Assembly (NCBI GenBank): GCA_029260155.1
Contig: JAJDDU010000214.1
Coordinates: 1 to 9,771, forward strand
DNA: 9,771 nucleotides
Source: Phycisphaerae bacterium
GTDB taxonomy: Bacteria; Planctomycetota; Phycisphaerae; UBA1845
Direction: 5' to 3'
The notes beneath the pieces are model-generated. The model made no database searches. It saw nothing but the letters and a program-made list of their open reading frames with translations, and was not told where the DNA came from. Positions 1 to 6,253 of this stretch are shown piece by piece (position 1 is the first letter of the stretch; each line of letters opens with the position of its first letter). The translations under genes and the position numbers were made by a program.

Positions 1-548
1 CCATCGAATGGGCCATGCGTGACTCAGCCTCCGCGTGGGGACTGGGCGGCTGCGCGCTTCGCTATTTCAATGCAGCCGGCGCGTCGGCCGACGCGAGCAT
101 CGGCGAGGACCACGACCCCGAGATCCACTTGATCCCCATCGTGTTGCAGGTTGCGTTAGGCCAGCGCGAGCAGGTGAAGATTTTCGGGACGGATTATCCA
201 ACGCCCGACGGGACTTGCCTGCGCGACTATATTCACGTCGAAGATCTGGCATCGGCGCACGTTCGTGCGATCGAAACGCAGCAGCCTGGGACGTTCCGCT
301 ACTTCAACGTGGGCACGGGCAGCGGGACCAGCGTACGGGAGATCATCGAAGCCGCCCGCGCGGTGACGGGCCACGCGATTCCGGCGGAGGAGACGCCTCG
401 AAGGGAGGGTGATCCGCCCGCGCTGTACGCCGATCCGACGAAGATCAAATCGGAGTTTGGCTGGGCGCCGCGGTACACAGACATCACGCGCGTCATCGAA
501 ACTGCGTGGGCGTGGCATCGTGCGCATCCGCGTGGATACGACGGGTGA
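1..548 (+). CDS. galE: UDP-glucose 4-epimerase, C-terminal part (5' end outside window)
   Basis: GalE interconverts UDP-glucose and UDP-galactose in the cytoplasm with bound NAD, supplying galactose units for cell-surface glycans and the Leloir pathway. Only the last 181 residues are present; the first full codon is at base 3 and the frame was open on entry. Family hallmarks seen: LRYFNAAGAS, the substrate-binding stretch around HLIPIVLQVALG, the IFGTDYPTPDGTCLRDYIHV block, VEDLASAH, and FNVGTGSGTSVREII near the sugar-nucleotide pocket. The C-terminus (FGWAPRYTDI...WAWHRAHP) is of normal form and length. The Rossmann GxxGxxG motif and the catalytic YxxxK must lie upstream and cannot be checked. 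The internal ATG at 15 is not the start. The TGA stop is 11 bp from the stop of the convergent heme-protein gene. A GalE paralogue with altered sugar specificity cannot be excluded, but the extended-SDR epimerase family is certain. Confidence 0.95.
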   Translation, partial: IEWAMRDSASAWGLGGCALRYFNAAGASADASIGEDHDPEIHLIPIVLQVALGQREQVKIFGTDYPTPDGTCLRDYIHVEDLASAHVRAIETQQPGTFRYFNVGTGSGTSVREIIEAARAVTGHAIPAEETPRREGDPPALYADPTKIKSEFGWAPRYTDITRVIETAWAWHRAHPRGYDG

Positions 549-559
549 CAGCAGTGGTG

Positions 560-1096
560 CTAGTCGCTGTCGTCTTCCTCGCCGTCGTGATCTGAATCCG
601 AGGAATCGGCGCCGGCGTCCTTTGCCCATTGACGCAGCACGTCGCGGTCACTCTCGGACAAGCGGGCATGCGCGTGGAGAGGTAGGTAGAACCGCAGCGG
701 CATCTCACCCTCTTCAACCTCCTCCCAGCACTCGCCTATCTTCTTTCGTTTCTTCTCTTCGCTGTAGCGATCCCACGTCGAGAAGTTCATCTCCTCCCGC
801 GCCTCTTCCACGTCGTGTGCGACCAGCCAGGAGACCGGCGCAACATAGCTGTACCACGGCCAGGCGGACTCATGGGAATGGCAGTCTTAACACGCCCGCT
901 TGAGGATGGCCTTGACTTCCACCGGCGCCGGAATATCGATCTCCACGGGCGGATTGCTCAGTTCCACGGGCACGAATTGGGAGGCGACAAGAAGGACAGC
1001 GAGTACGGCGAGGATTGGCTTGATGACTCGTTTGCGCTTGGTATCCGTAGGGAGGTGATCGCCTTCCGCCGCAGTGTTTTCGTCGGGAACGTTCAT
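560..1096 (-). pseudogene. Membrane-anchored heme-binding (Haem_bd-type) protein interrupted by one in-frame TAA
   Basis: Read from ATG 1096 the frame has 178 codons and one internal stop, TAA at 889-887 (codon 70). Before it: a short polar N-terminus, a membrane anchor (about residues 24-44, VIKPILAVLAVLLVASQFV) and the family signature VELSNPPVEIDIPAPVEVKAILKRAC. After it, in the same frame: DCHSHESAWPWYSYVAPVSW, LVAHDVEEAREEMNFSTW, then RYSEEKKRK...EEVEEGEMPLRFYLPLH and an acidic tail. The product matches the small periplasmic heme-binding domain family (Haem_bd, cytochrome-c-like, one CxxCH). The stop replaces the first x of CxxCH (C-stop-D-C-H), where relatives usually have Tyr; TAC or TAT to TAA is one base change. 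A strong GGAGG lies 7 nt before the ATG. The rest of the domain is intact, so this is either a very recent nonsense mutation, a base-call error, or readthrough. If translation ends at TAA, a 69-residue membrane peptide without heme site remains. Confidence 0.85.
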
Positions 1097-1103
1097 TCAT
1101 TAG

Positions 1104-1108
1104 CCTCC
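1104..1108 (-). promoter_or_regulatory. Ribosome binding site of the heme-binding protein gene
   Basis: GGAGG on the minus strand, 7 nt before ATG 1096. It fixes this start over the out-of-frame ATG at 1100, and shows that the translation signals of the interrupted gene are undamaged. Confidence 0.75.
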
Positions 1109-1141
1109 ACCGTTAAGTGCCTGACCGATCTATCTGCCCGC

Positions 1142-1172
1142 ATTATCGGATCGGTTCAAGACGGGGCGCCAA
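1142..1172 (-). promoter_or_regulatory. Candidate sigma-70-type promoter for the heme-binding protein gene
   Basis: On the minus strand the -10-like hexamer GATAAT (1147-1142) matches the consensus at 5 of 6 positions. A poor -35-like TTGGCG (1172-1167) lies 19 bp upstream, longer than ideal. The predicted transcript would start near 1135, leaving a leader of about 40 nt. An inverted repeat, ACCGATC (1124-1130) and GATCGGT (1149-1155), flanks the -10 hexamer and could be an operator. The call rests on hexamer matching only. Confidence 0.3.
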
Positions 1173-1336
1173 TCCATGTCGCGAGAACTCGGGTTTCCAG
1201 GCTGCGGAACCGTTGGCCACCGAGCGGACACGCGGCGTCGCGGCCGCGTGGAGACTCGTCCTTCAGTGCCCTGAGTCAGCCGGTCGATAAGCGGGAGGGG
1301 CGGTGCAGCCGCGACGTCGTTTGTGAGGGTCGTACC

Positions 1337-1825
1337 ATGAATTGCGAGAACTGCGGTGCGCCGCTTACACCCATCAAAGGGCGCGACTACTGTTGCTGCA
1401 CGTACTGCGCGTCGTTCCATTTTCCGACGCCGCTGGCTGGGTCCGCCGACGGCGTGAAGCCTCTTGGTGCGTCGGCTGAGCTGGCGTGTCCGATCTGCCG
1501 GATTCACTTGGCTATCGGGTCGATCGAAGGACGCCGCGTGCAATACTGTGAGCGGTGTCGCGGTGTGTTCACGTCGAGCGACAATTTCGCCTCGATCATT
1601 GGCCACAAACGTTCGAGATGGAAAGGCCCGTCGTCCGATCCCGAACCGATCAATCGGGAAGAGTTGGACCGGACCATCCCCTGTCCGATGTGCGTTGCGC
1701 AAATGGATGTACACCCATACTACGGTCCGGGGGGCGTGGTGATCGACTCGTGTGGAAAATGCCGTGCGGTGTGGTTGGACCACGGTGAAATCGCTGCAAT
1801 CGAATCCGCGCCGGGACGACGTTGA
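1337..1825 (+). CDS. zf-TFIIB-type zinc-ribbon protein, 162 aa
   Basis: A small, probably cytoplasmic metal-binding protein with three CxxC-based zinc modules. The N-terminal module has C3-x2-C6 with the C19-C21/C24 cluster, followed by the characteristic SFHFP. The middle module has C51-P-I-C54 and C71-x2-C74-R-G-V. The C-terminal module has C116-P-M-C119, HPYYGPGGVVID, C139-G-K-C142 and AVWLDHGE, the classic zf-TFIIB ending. No catalytic residues are seen; proteins of this type are presumed adaptors or zinc sensors. ATG 1337 was chosen because a GAGGG (1325-1329) lies 7 nt upstream and homology-like sequence begins exactly there. The frame stays open back to about 815, but that part is antisense to the heme gene and looks like no protein. 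It lies 185 bp before the SPFH gene on the same strand and may belong functionally with that zinc-ribbon/SPFH pair. The true biochemical role is unknown. Confidence 0.9.
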   Translation: MNCENCGAPLTPIKGRDYCCCTYCASFHFPTPLAGSADGVKPLGASAELACPICRIHLAIGSIEGRRVQYCERCRGVFTSSDNFASIIGHKRSRWKGPSSDPEPINREELDRTIPCPMCVAQMDVHPYYGPGGVVIDSCGKCRAVWLDHGEIAAIESAPGRR

Positions 1826-1873
1826 TGAGCAAACCAGGCACGCCACTGTTACAAAACGTGGGCTTCATTGTAA

Positions 1874-1902
1874 GTGACCGATCGCGCGTCGCGCGTCATA
1901 CT
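1874..1902 (+). promoter_or_regulatory. Candidate promoter upstream of the SPFH gene
   Basis: GTGACC (1874-1879) and CATACT (1897-1902) are separated by the ideal 17 bp, and each matches the sigma-70 consensus at 4 of 6 bases. The spacer contains a perfect tandem 7-mer, CGCGCGT at 1883-1889 and 1890-1896. A second, weaker candidate is TTGACC (1921-1926) with TACCTT (1944-1949), also at 17 bp. Either would give the SPFH/zinc-ribbon pair a transcript separate from the 162-aa zinc-ribbon gene. The rest of the 185-bp gap (1826-2010) shows no gene and no convincing terminator. Confidence 0.3.
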
Positions 1903-1997
1903 CTAGCGGGTGGTTCAGCATTGACCCGAGAACCGGCCGACATTACCTTGGCAGCGGGTTGATGCGCCGCCGGTCATTTAGCTTGTCCCGGCAATCG

Positions 1998-2003
1998 AAG
2001 GAG
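1998..2003 (+). promoter_or_regulatory. Ribosome binding site of the SPFH gene
   Basis: AAGGAG, 7 nt before ATG 2011. It decides the start of the SPFH protein and is among the strongest Shine-Dalgarno matches in the window. Confidence 0.75.
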
Positions 2004-2010
2004 TGGCCTC

Positions 2011-3117
2011 ATGGGTCTGTTTGACAAACTGCGCGGTGAACTGGTCGACATCGTCGAGTGGATCGACCATACGAGCGACACGCTGGTCTGGCGTTTTCCG
2101 CGATACAACAACGAGATCAAAAACGGCGCTCAACTTATCGTGCGTCCTGGGCAGATGGCCATCTTGGTGCTTCGTGGGCAGTTGGCCGACGTATTCGAGC
2201 CCGGTGCGTACCAATTGGCGACACAAAACCTCCCGATCCTCAGCACATTGCAGGGCTGGAAGCACGGCTTCGAGAGCCCGTTCAAGTCGGAGGTGTACTT
2301 CGTCAACACCACGCAGGTCACGGATCTGAAATGGGGTACGCCGAATCCGATCATGCTGCGTGATCCCGACTTCGGTCCCATCCGCCTGCGTGCTTTCGGC
2401 AACTTCGCGCTCAAGGCAGACGACCCCACTTCGCTGCTGAAAGAGTTGGTCGGGACGGACGCGTCCTTCGAAGCCGACGAGATCCTCGAGTTGCTGCGAT
2501 CGATGATAAACACCGCCTTCGCCGAAGCGCTGGGCAAGTCGGAATTGGCGGCGCTCGATCTCGCCGCGAACTACCAGGTGCTGGCAGAGAAGATCCGGCA
2601 GGATGTCATCGCGCGCGTCGACGACGAATATGGCCTGAATATCCCGCAGTTGCTCATCGTCAACATCTCGCTCCCTGAGGAAGTGGAAAAGGCCTTGGAC
2701 ACGCGTACCAGCATGAGCGTCATTGGCGATCTGGGCCGATTCCAACAGTACCAGATGGGCCAAGCGATGACTGCGGCTGCGGAAAACCCGGCGGGGGGCG
2801 GAGCGTCGGAAGGCATGGGCTTGGGTATGGGTTTTGCCATGGCCAACCAGATGATGCAGGGTGCGGGTCAAGCGGCTGGCACGGCTGGGGCGATGCCGCC
2901 ACCACCGCCTGCTGCGGCCTGGCACGTCGCCGTCAACGGTCAGACGCAGGGGCCTTTCAGCATCGCGCAACTCGCAGGCGGCATCGCGCAAGGCAGGATC
3001 ACGGCGGCAACGATGGTCTGGATGGCGGGCATGAACGCGTGGACGCCGGCGGGGCAGGTGCCGCAACTCGCCGGTCAGTTTAGCGTCGCGCCTCCTCCCC
3101 CTCCTCCGGCTTCTTGA
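2011..3117 (+). CDS. SPFH-domain (YdjI-like) protein with C-terminal GYF_2 domain, 368 aa
   Basis: The protein belongs to the SPFH/Band-7 'virion core/YdjI' type. In Bacillus subtilis, YdjI is a soluble SPFH protein recruited to the membrane by YdjG/YdjH and linked to the phage-shock (PspA) response. The start MGLFDKLRGELVDIVEWID and the block NEIKNGAQLIVRPGQMAILV (residues 34-53) are typical. The SPFH core runs to about residue 230, with YGLNIPQLLIVNISLPEEV (207-225) as the conserved end of the fold. There is no transmembrane segment. Residues 240-295 are a Gly/Met/Ala-rich flexible stretch, followed by a proline run (296-300). A GYF_2 domain follows at about 303-357 (WHVAVNGQTQGPFSIAQL...VWMAGMNAWTPAGQVPQL), then a second proline run. 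GYF_2 domains usually bind proline-rich peptides or serve as protein adaptors. AAGGAG at the right spacing supports ATG 2011. The next gene begins 20 bp downstream, so the two are probably cotranscribed. Family assignment is strong; the role is inferred. Confidence 0.92.
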   Translation: MGLFDKLRGELVDIVEWIDHTSDTLVWRFPRYNNEIKNGAQLIVRPGQMAILVLRGQLADVFEPGAYQLATQNLPILSTLQGWKHGFESPFKSEVYFVNTTQVTDLKWGTPNPIMLRDPDFGPIRLRAFGNFALKADDPTSLLKELVGTDASFEADEILELLRSMINTAFAEALGKSELAALDLAANYQVLAEKIRQDVIARVDDEYGLNIPQLLIVNISLPEEVEKALDTRTSMSVIGDLGRFQQYQMGQAMTAAAENPAGGGASEGMGLGMGFAMANQMMQGAGQAAGTAGAMPPPPPAAAWHVAVNGQTQGPFSIAQLAGGIAQGRITAATMVWMAGMNAWTPAGQVPQLAGQFSVAPPPPPPAS

Positions 3118-3137
3118 GTGCGGCGCGGTGTTGACAC

Positions 3138-4271
3138 ATGACGGATCAGCCTCCACCAACCCCGACGCCCGCAACATCGGCCGCTGCGACGGAAAGTGCC
3201 GCGGCGCGCGTTTTTCCGTGTGAGCGGTGCGGTGCCGACGTGACCTTTCACATCGGAGCGCAAAGCCTCAAGTGCCCGTATTGCGGTCACCTCAAACCGC
3301 TGGACAGCGACCCGGCTGAGTCGGTAAGTGAGCAGAGCCTCCTCGAAGCGCTAAATCGCGTCGCCAAGCAGCGCGGAGAGAAGCACTCTGAAGACAAAGG
3401 GTCCAGCGAGGTGTGTTGCGGTTCGTGCGGAGCCACCGTGCGGTTCACGGGAACGCTGACGAGTACCGAATGCGCTTATTGCGGCGTCCCGCTACAGCTT
3501 GACGCCGTGCATGACGCGCCGGATCGCGTGCCCGTTGACGGCGTGCTGGCCTTCAAGATTGATCGCGAAACGGCGCGGAAAAACCTCGCTGCCTGGGTCC
3601 GCTCGCGGTGGTTCGCTCCCAATGCGTTCAAAGCCCGCGGCGTGCAGGGGCGGTTCAACGGAATCTACCTTCCGTACTGGACGTTTGACGCGCTCACCGT
3701 CACGCACTACGTCGGCCAGCGCGGCGAGCACTACACCGTGACCGTCGGAAGCGGCAAGAACAAACGGACGGTCGTCAAAACGCGGTGGTATCCGGCTTCT
3801 GGCACGTTTCAGCGGTTTTTCGATGACGTGTTGGTCGTCGCTGCGACCGGGCTGCCGAAGAAGCGCGTCGACGCCCTCGAGCCCTGGCCTGTAGAAAAGT
3901 GCGTGTCGTTCAACCAGCAGATACTGGCCGGCTTTCTCGCGCGCACCTATGACGTTTCGCTTGAGGACGGATTCAACGCAGGCAAGTCACGCATGGACGA
4001 AGCGCTCGATGTTGAAGTCCGCCGGCGTATCGGTGGTGACACTCAAATCGTCGCGTCCATCAACTCGCGCTACGACGCCCTGACCTACAAGCACCTCCTC
4101 CTGCCGGTGTGGATGTTGGCCTACCGCTACGGCGAAAAACCTTACCAGGTTGTCGTCAACGCAGGCACGGGCGAGGTACAGGGTGATCGCCCCTACAGTT
4201 GGCTCAAGATTGCGCTCGCCGTTATCGGCGTGGGTGCGGTGGCCGCTGCCGTCGGGTTCGGTCTGTCGTAG
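3138..4271 (+). CDS. Double zinc-ribbon protein with C-terminal membrane anchor (YdjG-like), 377 aa
   Basis: The likely role is the membrane partner that recruits or works with the upstream SPFH protein, by analogy with Bacillus YdjG and YdjI. A Pro/Thr/Ala-rich N-terminus is followed by zinc ribbon 1 (C28-x2-C31, C46-x2-C49) and zinc ribbon 2 (C94-x2-C97, C112-x2-C115). A large domain (about 135-345) follows, including RGVQGRFNGIYLPYWTFDAL, YVGQRGEHYTVTV and YKHLLLPVWMLAYRYGEKPY. It ends in one hydrophobic segment, about 356-375 (LKIALAVIGVGAVAAAVGFG), so the bulk probably faces the cytoplasm. Relatives are often misnamed 'primosomal protein N-prime/helicase' because of the zinc ribbons; no helicase motifs are present here. 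An in-frame TGA (3132-3134) sits two codons before ATG 3138, ruling out a longer protein. There is no clear Shine-Dalgarno sequence, so translation may be coupled to the SPFH gene 20 bp upstream. Confidence 0.9.
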   Translation: MTDQPPPTPTPATSAAATESAAARVFPCERCGADVTFHIGAQSLKCPYCGHLKPLDSDPAESVSEQSLLEALNRVAKQRGEKHSEDKGSSEVCCGSCGATVRFTGTLTSTECAYCGVPLQLDAVHDAPDRVPVDGVLAFKIDRETARKNLAAWVRSRWFAPNAFKARGVQGRFNGIYLPYWTFDALTVTHYVGQRGEHYTVTVGSGKNKRTVVKTRWYPASGTFQRFFDDVLVVAATGLPKKRVDALEPWPVEKCVSFNQQILAGFLARTYDVSLEDGFNAGKSRMDEALDVEVRRRIGGDTQIVASINSRYDALTYKHLLLPVWMLAYRYGEKPYQVVVNAGTGEVQGDRPYSWLKIALAVIGVGAVAAAVGFGLS

Positions 4272-4421
4272 GCGAGTTGCGGAAGACGAGCCAAACGTTC
4301 TTATGGGAAGTCGGCCACGCGTGCCGCCGTCTCAGCTTGACTACGACTCGTCGGGATCGTCAACTTTCGTCGTGAAGATGTTGGGCTCAATCCCTCTCCC
4401 AGGCGAGCCGATTGGGTACAT

Positions 4422-4455
4422 GGAGGTATCCTCTGTCATGCAGGGCAAACGATGA
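4422..4455 (+). promoter_or_regulatory. Possible translated leader coupled to the PilZ-REC gene
   Basis: GGAGG (4422-4426) lies 11 nt before ATG 4438, which opens a five-codon reading frame, MQGKR. Its TGA (4453-4455) overlaps the ATG of the PilZ-REC-HPt gene as ATGA. The main start at 4452 has only a weak AGGG (4442-4445) of its own. This arrangement fits reinitiation or coupling from a mini-cistron. Longer readings of the same frame exist from ATG 4420 (11 codons) and ATG 4303 (50 codons), without a ribosome site for the latter. The remaining intergenic part (4272-4421) holds an imperfect dyad, TTGAC (4337-4341) and GTCAA (4359-4363), with no T-tract. Confidence 0.3.
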
Positions 4456-5549
4456 AAGACGGGTCGAAGCAGAAAAAGCCGCTCCACAGGTCCATACGAT
4501 GCAGCGACGAAGAGATCGTGGCGGTGCTCGACGGATTGGACGCTGAACCTCCTGTCGCTGCGGCTGAGCTGCGGTCCCAAGAGCGCTTTTCGTTCCGCCG
4601 AACGGCGTGCGTGGTTCACTTGCAGCAGCCGGGCGAAGCGGAGACGGTTGCCCACCAAGTGATATCCCGAGGACTCAGTGCCGGCGGCATGTCGTTTCTG
4701 TACGGCGGATTCGTCCACAGGGGCTCGAAGTGCGTTGTCCAGCTCGTCAGCACTCATGGTGCGTGGGAGAATGTCGCCGGAACCGTCGCGTCGTGTCGCC
4801 ACGTGCAGGGCTTTATCCACGAAATCGGCGTCCAGTTTGGTCGGGAGATCGACGTTGGTCAGTTCTGTCCGGATGCGGTGAAGACACGGGTATTGTTCGC
4901 CGAGGACGACCTGTCCATCGTCCGCCTGGTGACCCTGCACCTGAGCAAGCTCAACACGGAGCTCACCCATGTTGTGGACGGGCAGGCGGCTGTCGACCAA
5001 GCACGCGAGAACATCTTTGACGTGATCCTCATGGACATGGAGATGCCCGTGCTCGATGGTTTCGAGGCGACACGGGAACTTCGGGAGAAAGGCTACGTGG
5101 GCAAGATCATCGCCAGCACCGCGCTGACCGCCCCGGCTGATCGTGAGCGATGCCTTCAAGCCGGTTGCGACGGATACCTCTCGAAACCGTACTCGCGAGA
5201 GGATCTCAGCGCTCTTCTCAAGTCGCTCCAGGAGGAGCCCTTGTTCAGCTCGATGGCTGACAGTCCCGCCATGATCGAACTGATTGCCTCCTTCTGCGAT
5301 GAGCTGCCGTCCAAACTACGCGCCGTCGAAGAGGCGTACGCCACCGAAGACATGGGCAAGCTCGAAGCGCTATCGCGATCGCTCAAAGGTGAAGCGGGAT
5401 CTTACGGTTTTGAGCCGATCACCGACGCCGCCGCAGAAATCGAAAAGGCTGTGCGAAAGGAAACTCCAAACAAGGAACTCAAGCCCATCGTCGGTGAGCT
5501 GACGAAACTGTGCCTGATGGCCCGGGCTTCTGCCCGACGCGACCAGTAA
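4452..5549 (+). CDS. PilZ-REC-HPt signalling protein with an HPt lacking its histidine, 365 aa
   Basis: This is a cytoplasmic signalling protein. An N-terminal PilZ-like domain (about 41-140) carries the c-di-GMP-type RxxxR (R45-FSF-R49). Its second motif is degenerate: GLSAGG at 74-79 instead of [D/N]xSxxG, so nucleotide binding is doubtful. The receiver domain (about 146-258) is complete: acidic pocket E151-D152-D153, phosphoacceptor D195 in VILMDMEMP, T223 and K245 in SKPY. A C-terminal four-helix HPt-like domain (about 268-358) has LSRSLKGEAGSYGF, where true HPt domains read AHxLKG; the phosphorylated His is Arg309. The third domain therefore cannot relay phosphate in the normal way and may act as a docking or dimerisation domain. 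The CheY/HPt lineage suggests a hybrid kinase elsewhere phosphorylates D195. There is no DNA-binding or enzymatic output domain. ATG 4452 overlaps a mini-frame stop (ATGA). A GC hairpin follows the TAA. Confidence 0.9.
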   Translation: MKDGSKQKKPLHRSIRCSDEEIVAVLDGLDAEPPVAAAELRSQERFSFRRTACVVHLQQPGEAETVAHQVISRGLSAGGMSFLYGGFVHRGSKCVVQLVSTHGAWENVAGTVASCRHVQGFIHEIGVQFGREIDVGQFCPDAVKTRVLFAEDDLSIVRLVTLHLSKLNTELTHVVDGQAAVDQARENIFDVILMDMEMPVLDGFEATRELREKGYVGKIIASTALTAPADRERCLQAGCDGYLSKPYSREDLSALLKSLQEEPLFSSMADSPAMIELIASFCDELPSKLRAVEEAYATEDMGKLEALSRSLKGEAGSYGFEPITDAAAEIEKAVRKETPNKELKPIVGELTKLCLMARASARRDQ

Positions 5550-5555
5550 GACGAT

Positions 5556-5573
5556 GGTGCCCACGCGGGCACC
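5556..5573. terminator. Hairpin between convergent genes, probable terminator
   Basis: A perfect 7-bp stem, GGTGCCC (5556-5562) and GGGCACC (5567-5573), with a 4-nt loop ACGC, starts 7 nt after the PilZ-REC-HPt stop. No T-tract follows on either strand, so intrinsic termination may be weak. The 76-bp gap between two convergent genes is where a shared terminator is expected. Nothing else is visible in the gap. Confidence 0.45.
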
Positions 5574-5625
5574 GGCATACCGCCCTCCGAGACACCGGAT
5601 TCATCCCGCAGTTCGCCATCGCCGA

Positions 5626-6090
5626 CTAGCGAACGCGGCGCCCGACGAAGCTGCCCATTTCGCCGGCATCGTCATTTGTGTCGGAGAACCCGACGCAGAA
5701 CTCTTCCCCGTCCGAGGTGAATACAAATGCCACGTCCGCCCGATAGTTCGAATCCCCATTGCGCGGGAACAGCTGGATCGTGAGGGTGTTGCCCGCGAGC
5801 GTTCCTTCGCCATCCAGCGCGCGGTTGGCGCCGAAGTCGTACGTTGTGTTTACTACCTGAACGGTGTTGCCGTCCTGGGAAAACTCGATCGTGCCGCTCA
5901 AGTTAAGCAAGTCTGCCGCGTTGTATCGATAGACACCGGCAACATCAACTGTCGCTTCGCCGTCGGTTGCCGCGCACGGGCCCGAGGGTACAACGCAATT
6001 CAACGTGCCTCCCACCGCCATGGCGACGATCAAAAGACAAAGGAGTGAGACTCTCCGCGTACCTCGCATATCCATCATCCGCGACCTCAT
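5626..6090 (-). CDS. Small exported protein of unknown function, 154 aa
   Basis: I do not recognise a family. From ATG 6090 the protein has a basic start (MRSRMMDMRGTRR), then a hydrophobic segment (about 14-28, SLLCLLIVAMAVGG) ending near TLNC32, consistent with export. C32 is not in a good lipobox (Asn at -1), so lipidation is uncertain. The mature part has alternating beta-type stretches: GVYRYNAADLLNLSGTIEFS (52-71), GNTVQVVNTTYDFG, GEGTLAGNTLTIQLFPR and RADVAFVFTSDGEEFCVGFS, then an Asp-rich turn and a basic end. This looks like a small beta-barrel or beta-sandwich. ATG 6078, 6075 and 6069 are alternative starts; the longer frame back to ATG 6342 is Arg/Pro-rich and crosses the divergent promoter, so I rejected it. 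The gene is convergent with the PilZ-REC-HPt gene and divergent from the large secreted protein. Confidence 0.75.
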   Translation of the reverse strand: MRSRMMDMRGTRRVSLLCLLIVAMAVGGTLNCVVPSGPCAATDGEATVDVAGVYRYNAADLLNLSGTIEFSQDGNTVQVVNTTYDFGANRALDGEGTLAGNTLTIQLFPRNGDSNYRADVAFVFTSDGEEFCVGFSDTNDDAGEMGSFVGRRVR

Positions 6091-6139
6091 TAACTTGCCT
6101 GATCCGTTCCAGCCGCCAGCGCGGCCCCGAAGGCCGGTC

Positions 6140-6168
6140 AGAATACCGCTTCGACGCCGCCGTGGGAA
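6140..6168 (-). promoter_or_regulatory. Weak candidate promoter for the small exported protein
   Basis: On the minus strand TTCCCA (6168-6163) and TATTCT (6145-6140) are 17 bp apart, each with 4 of 6 consensus matches. They would give a leader of about 45 nt to ATG 6090. The hexamers are weak and the context is GC-rich, so this is only a candidate. Confidence 0.25.
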
Positions 6169-6253
6169 TCGCCCCGCATCGGCCCGAAAACGTGTTCTCG
6201 GCCGTGCGACGCCGGTAATCAGTCGCCCGCTGGTTTGAAACAGGGGCTGAGAC

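Noticed and set aside
560..1096. Heme-protein region read as two separate small genes (1096-887 and 811-560)
   Set aside because: Both parts are in one frame and together form one family domain. The residues between them (DCHSHESAWPWYSYVAPVSW onward) are also conserved, so this is one gene with a stop.
815..1336. N-terminal extension of the zf-TFIIB frame back to GTG 815
   Set aside because: This part is antisense to the heme-protein gene and its translation resembles no protein. A ribosome site and conserved start lie at 1337.
1978..3177. 399-codon minus-strand frame opposite the SPFH gene
   Set aside because: Arg-rich low-complexity translation, antisense to a clear SPFH plus GYF_2 protein with a strong ribosome site.
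3138..4271. Primosomal helicase (PriA-like) annotation for the double zinc-ribbon protein
   Set aside because: Only the zinc ribbons resemble it. There is no Walker A/B or helicase motif, and a C-terminal membrane anchor fits YdjG-like proteins.
4303..4455. 50-codon frame before the PilZ-REC gene
   Set aside because: No ribosome site at ATG 4303 and no recognisable sequence. Only its last codons, next to GGAGG, are of interest as a possible leader.
5998..6000. Lipoprotein cleavage at C32 of the small exported protein
   Set aside because: The residues before the Cys are T-L-N, with Asn at -1, which does not fit a standard lipobox. Export is likely but lipidation is not supported.
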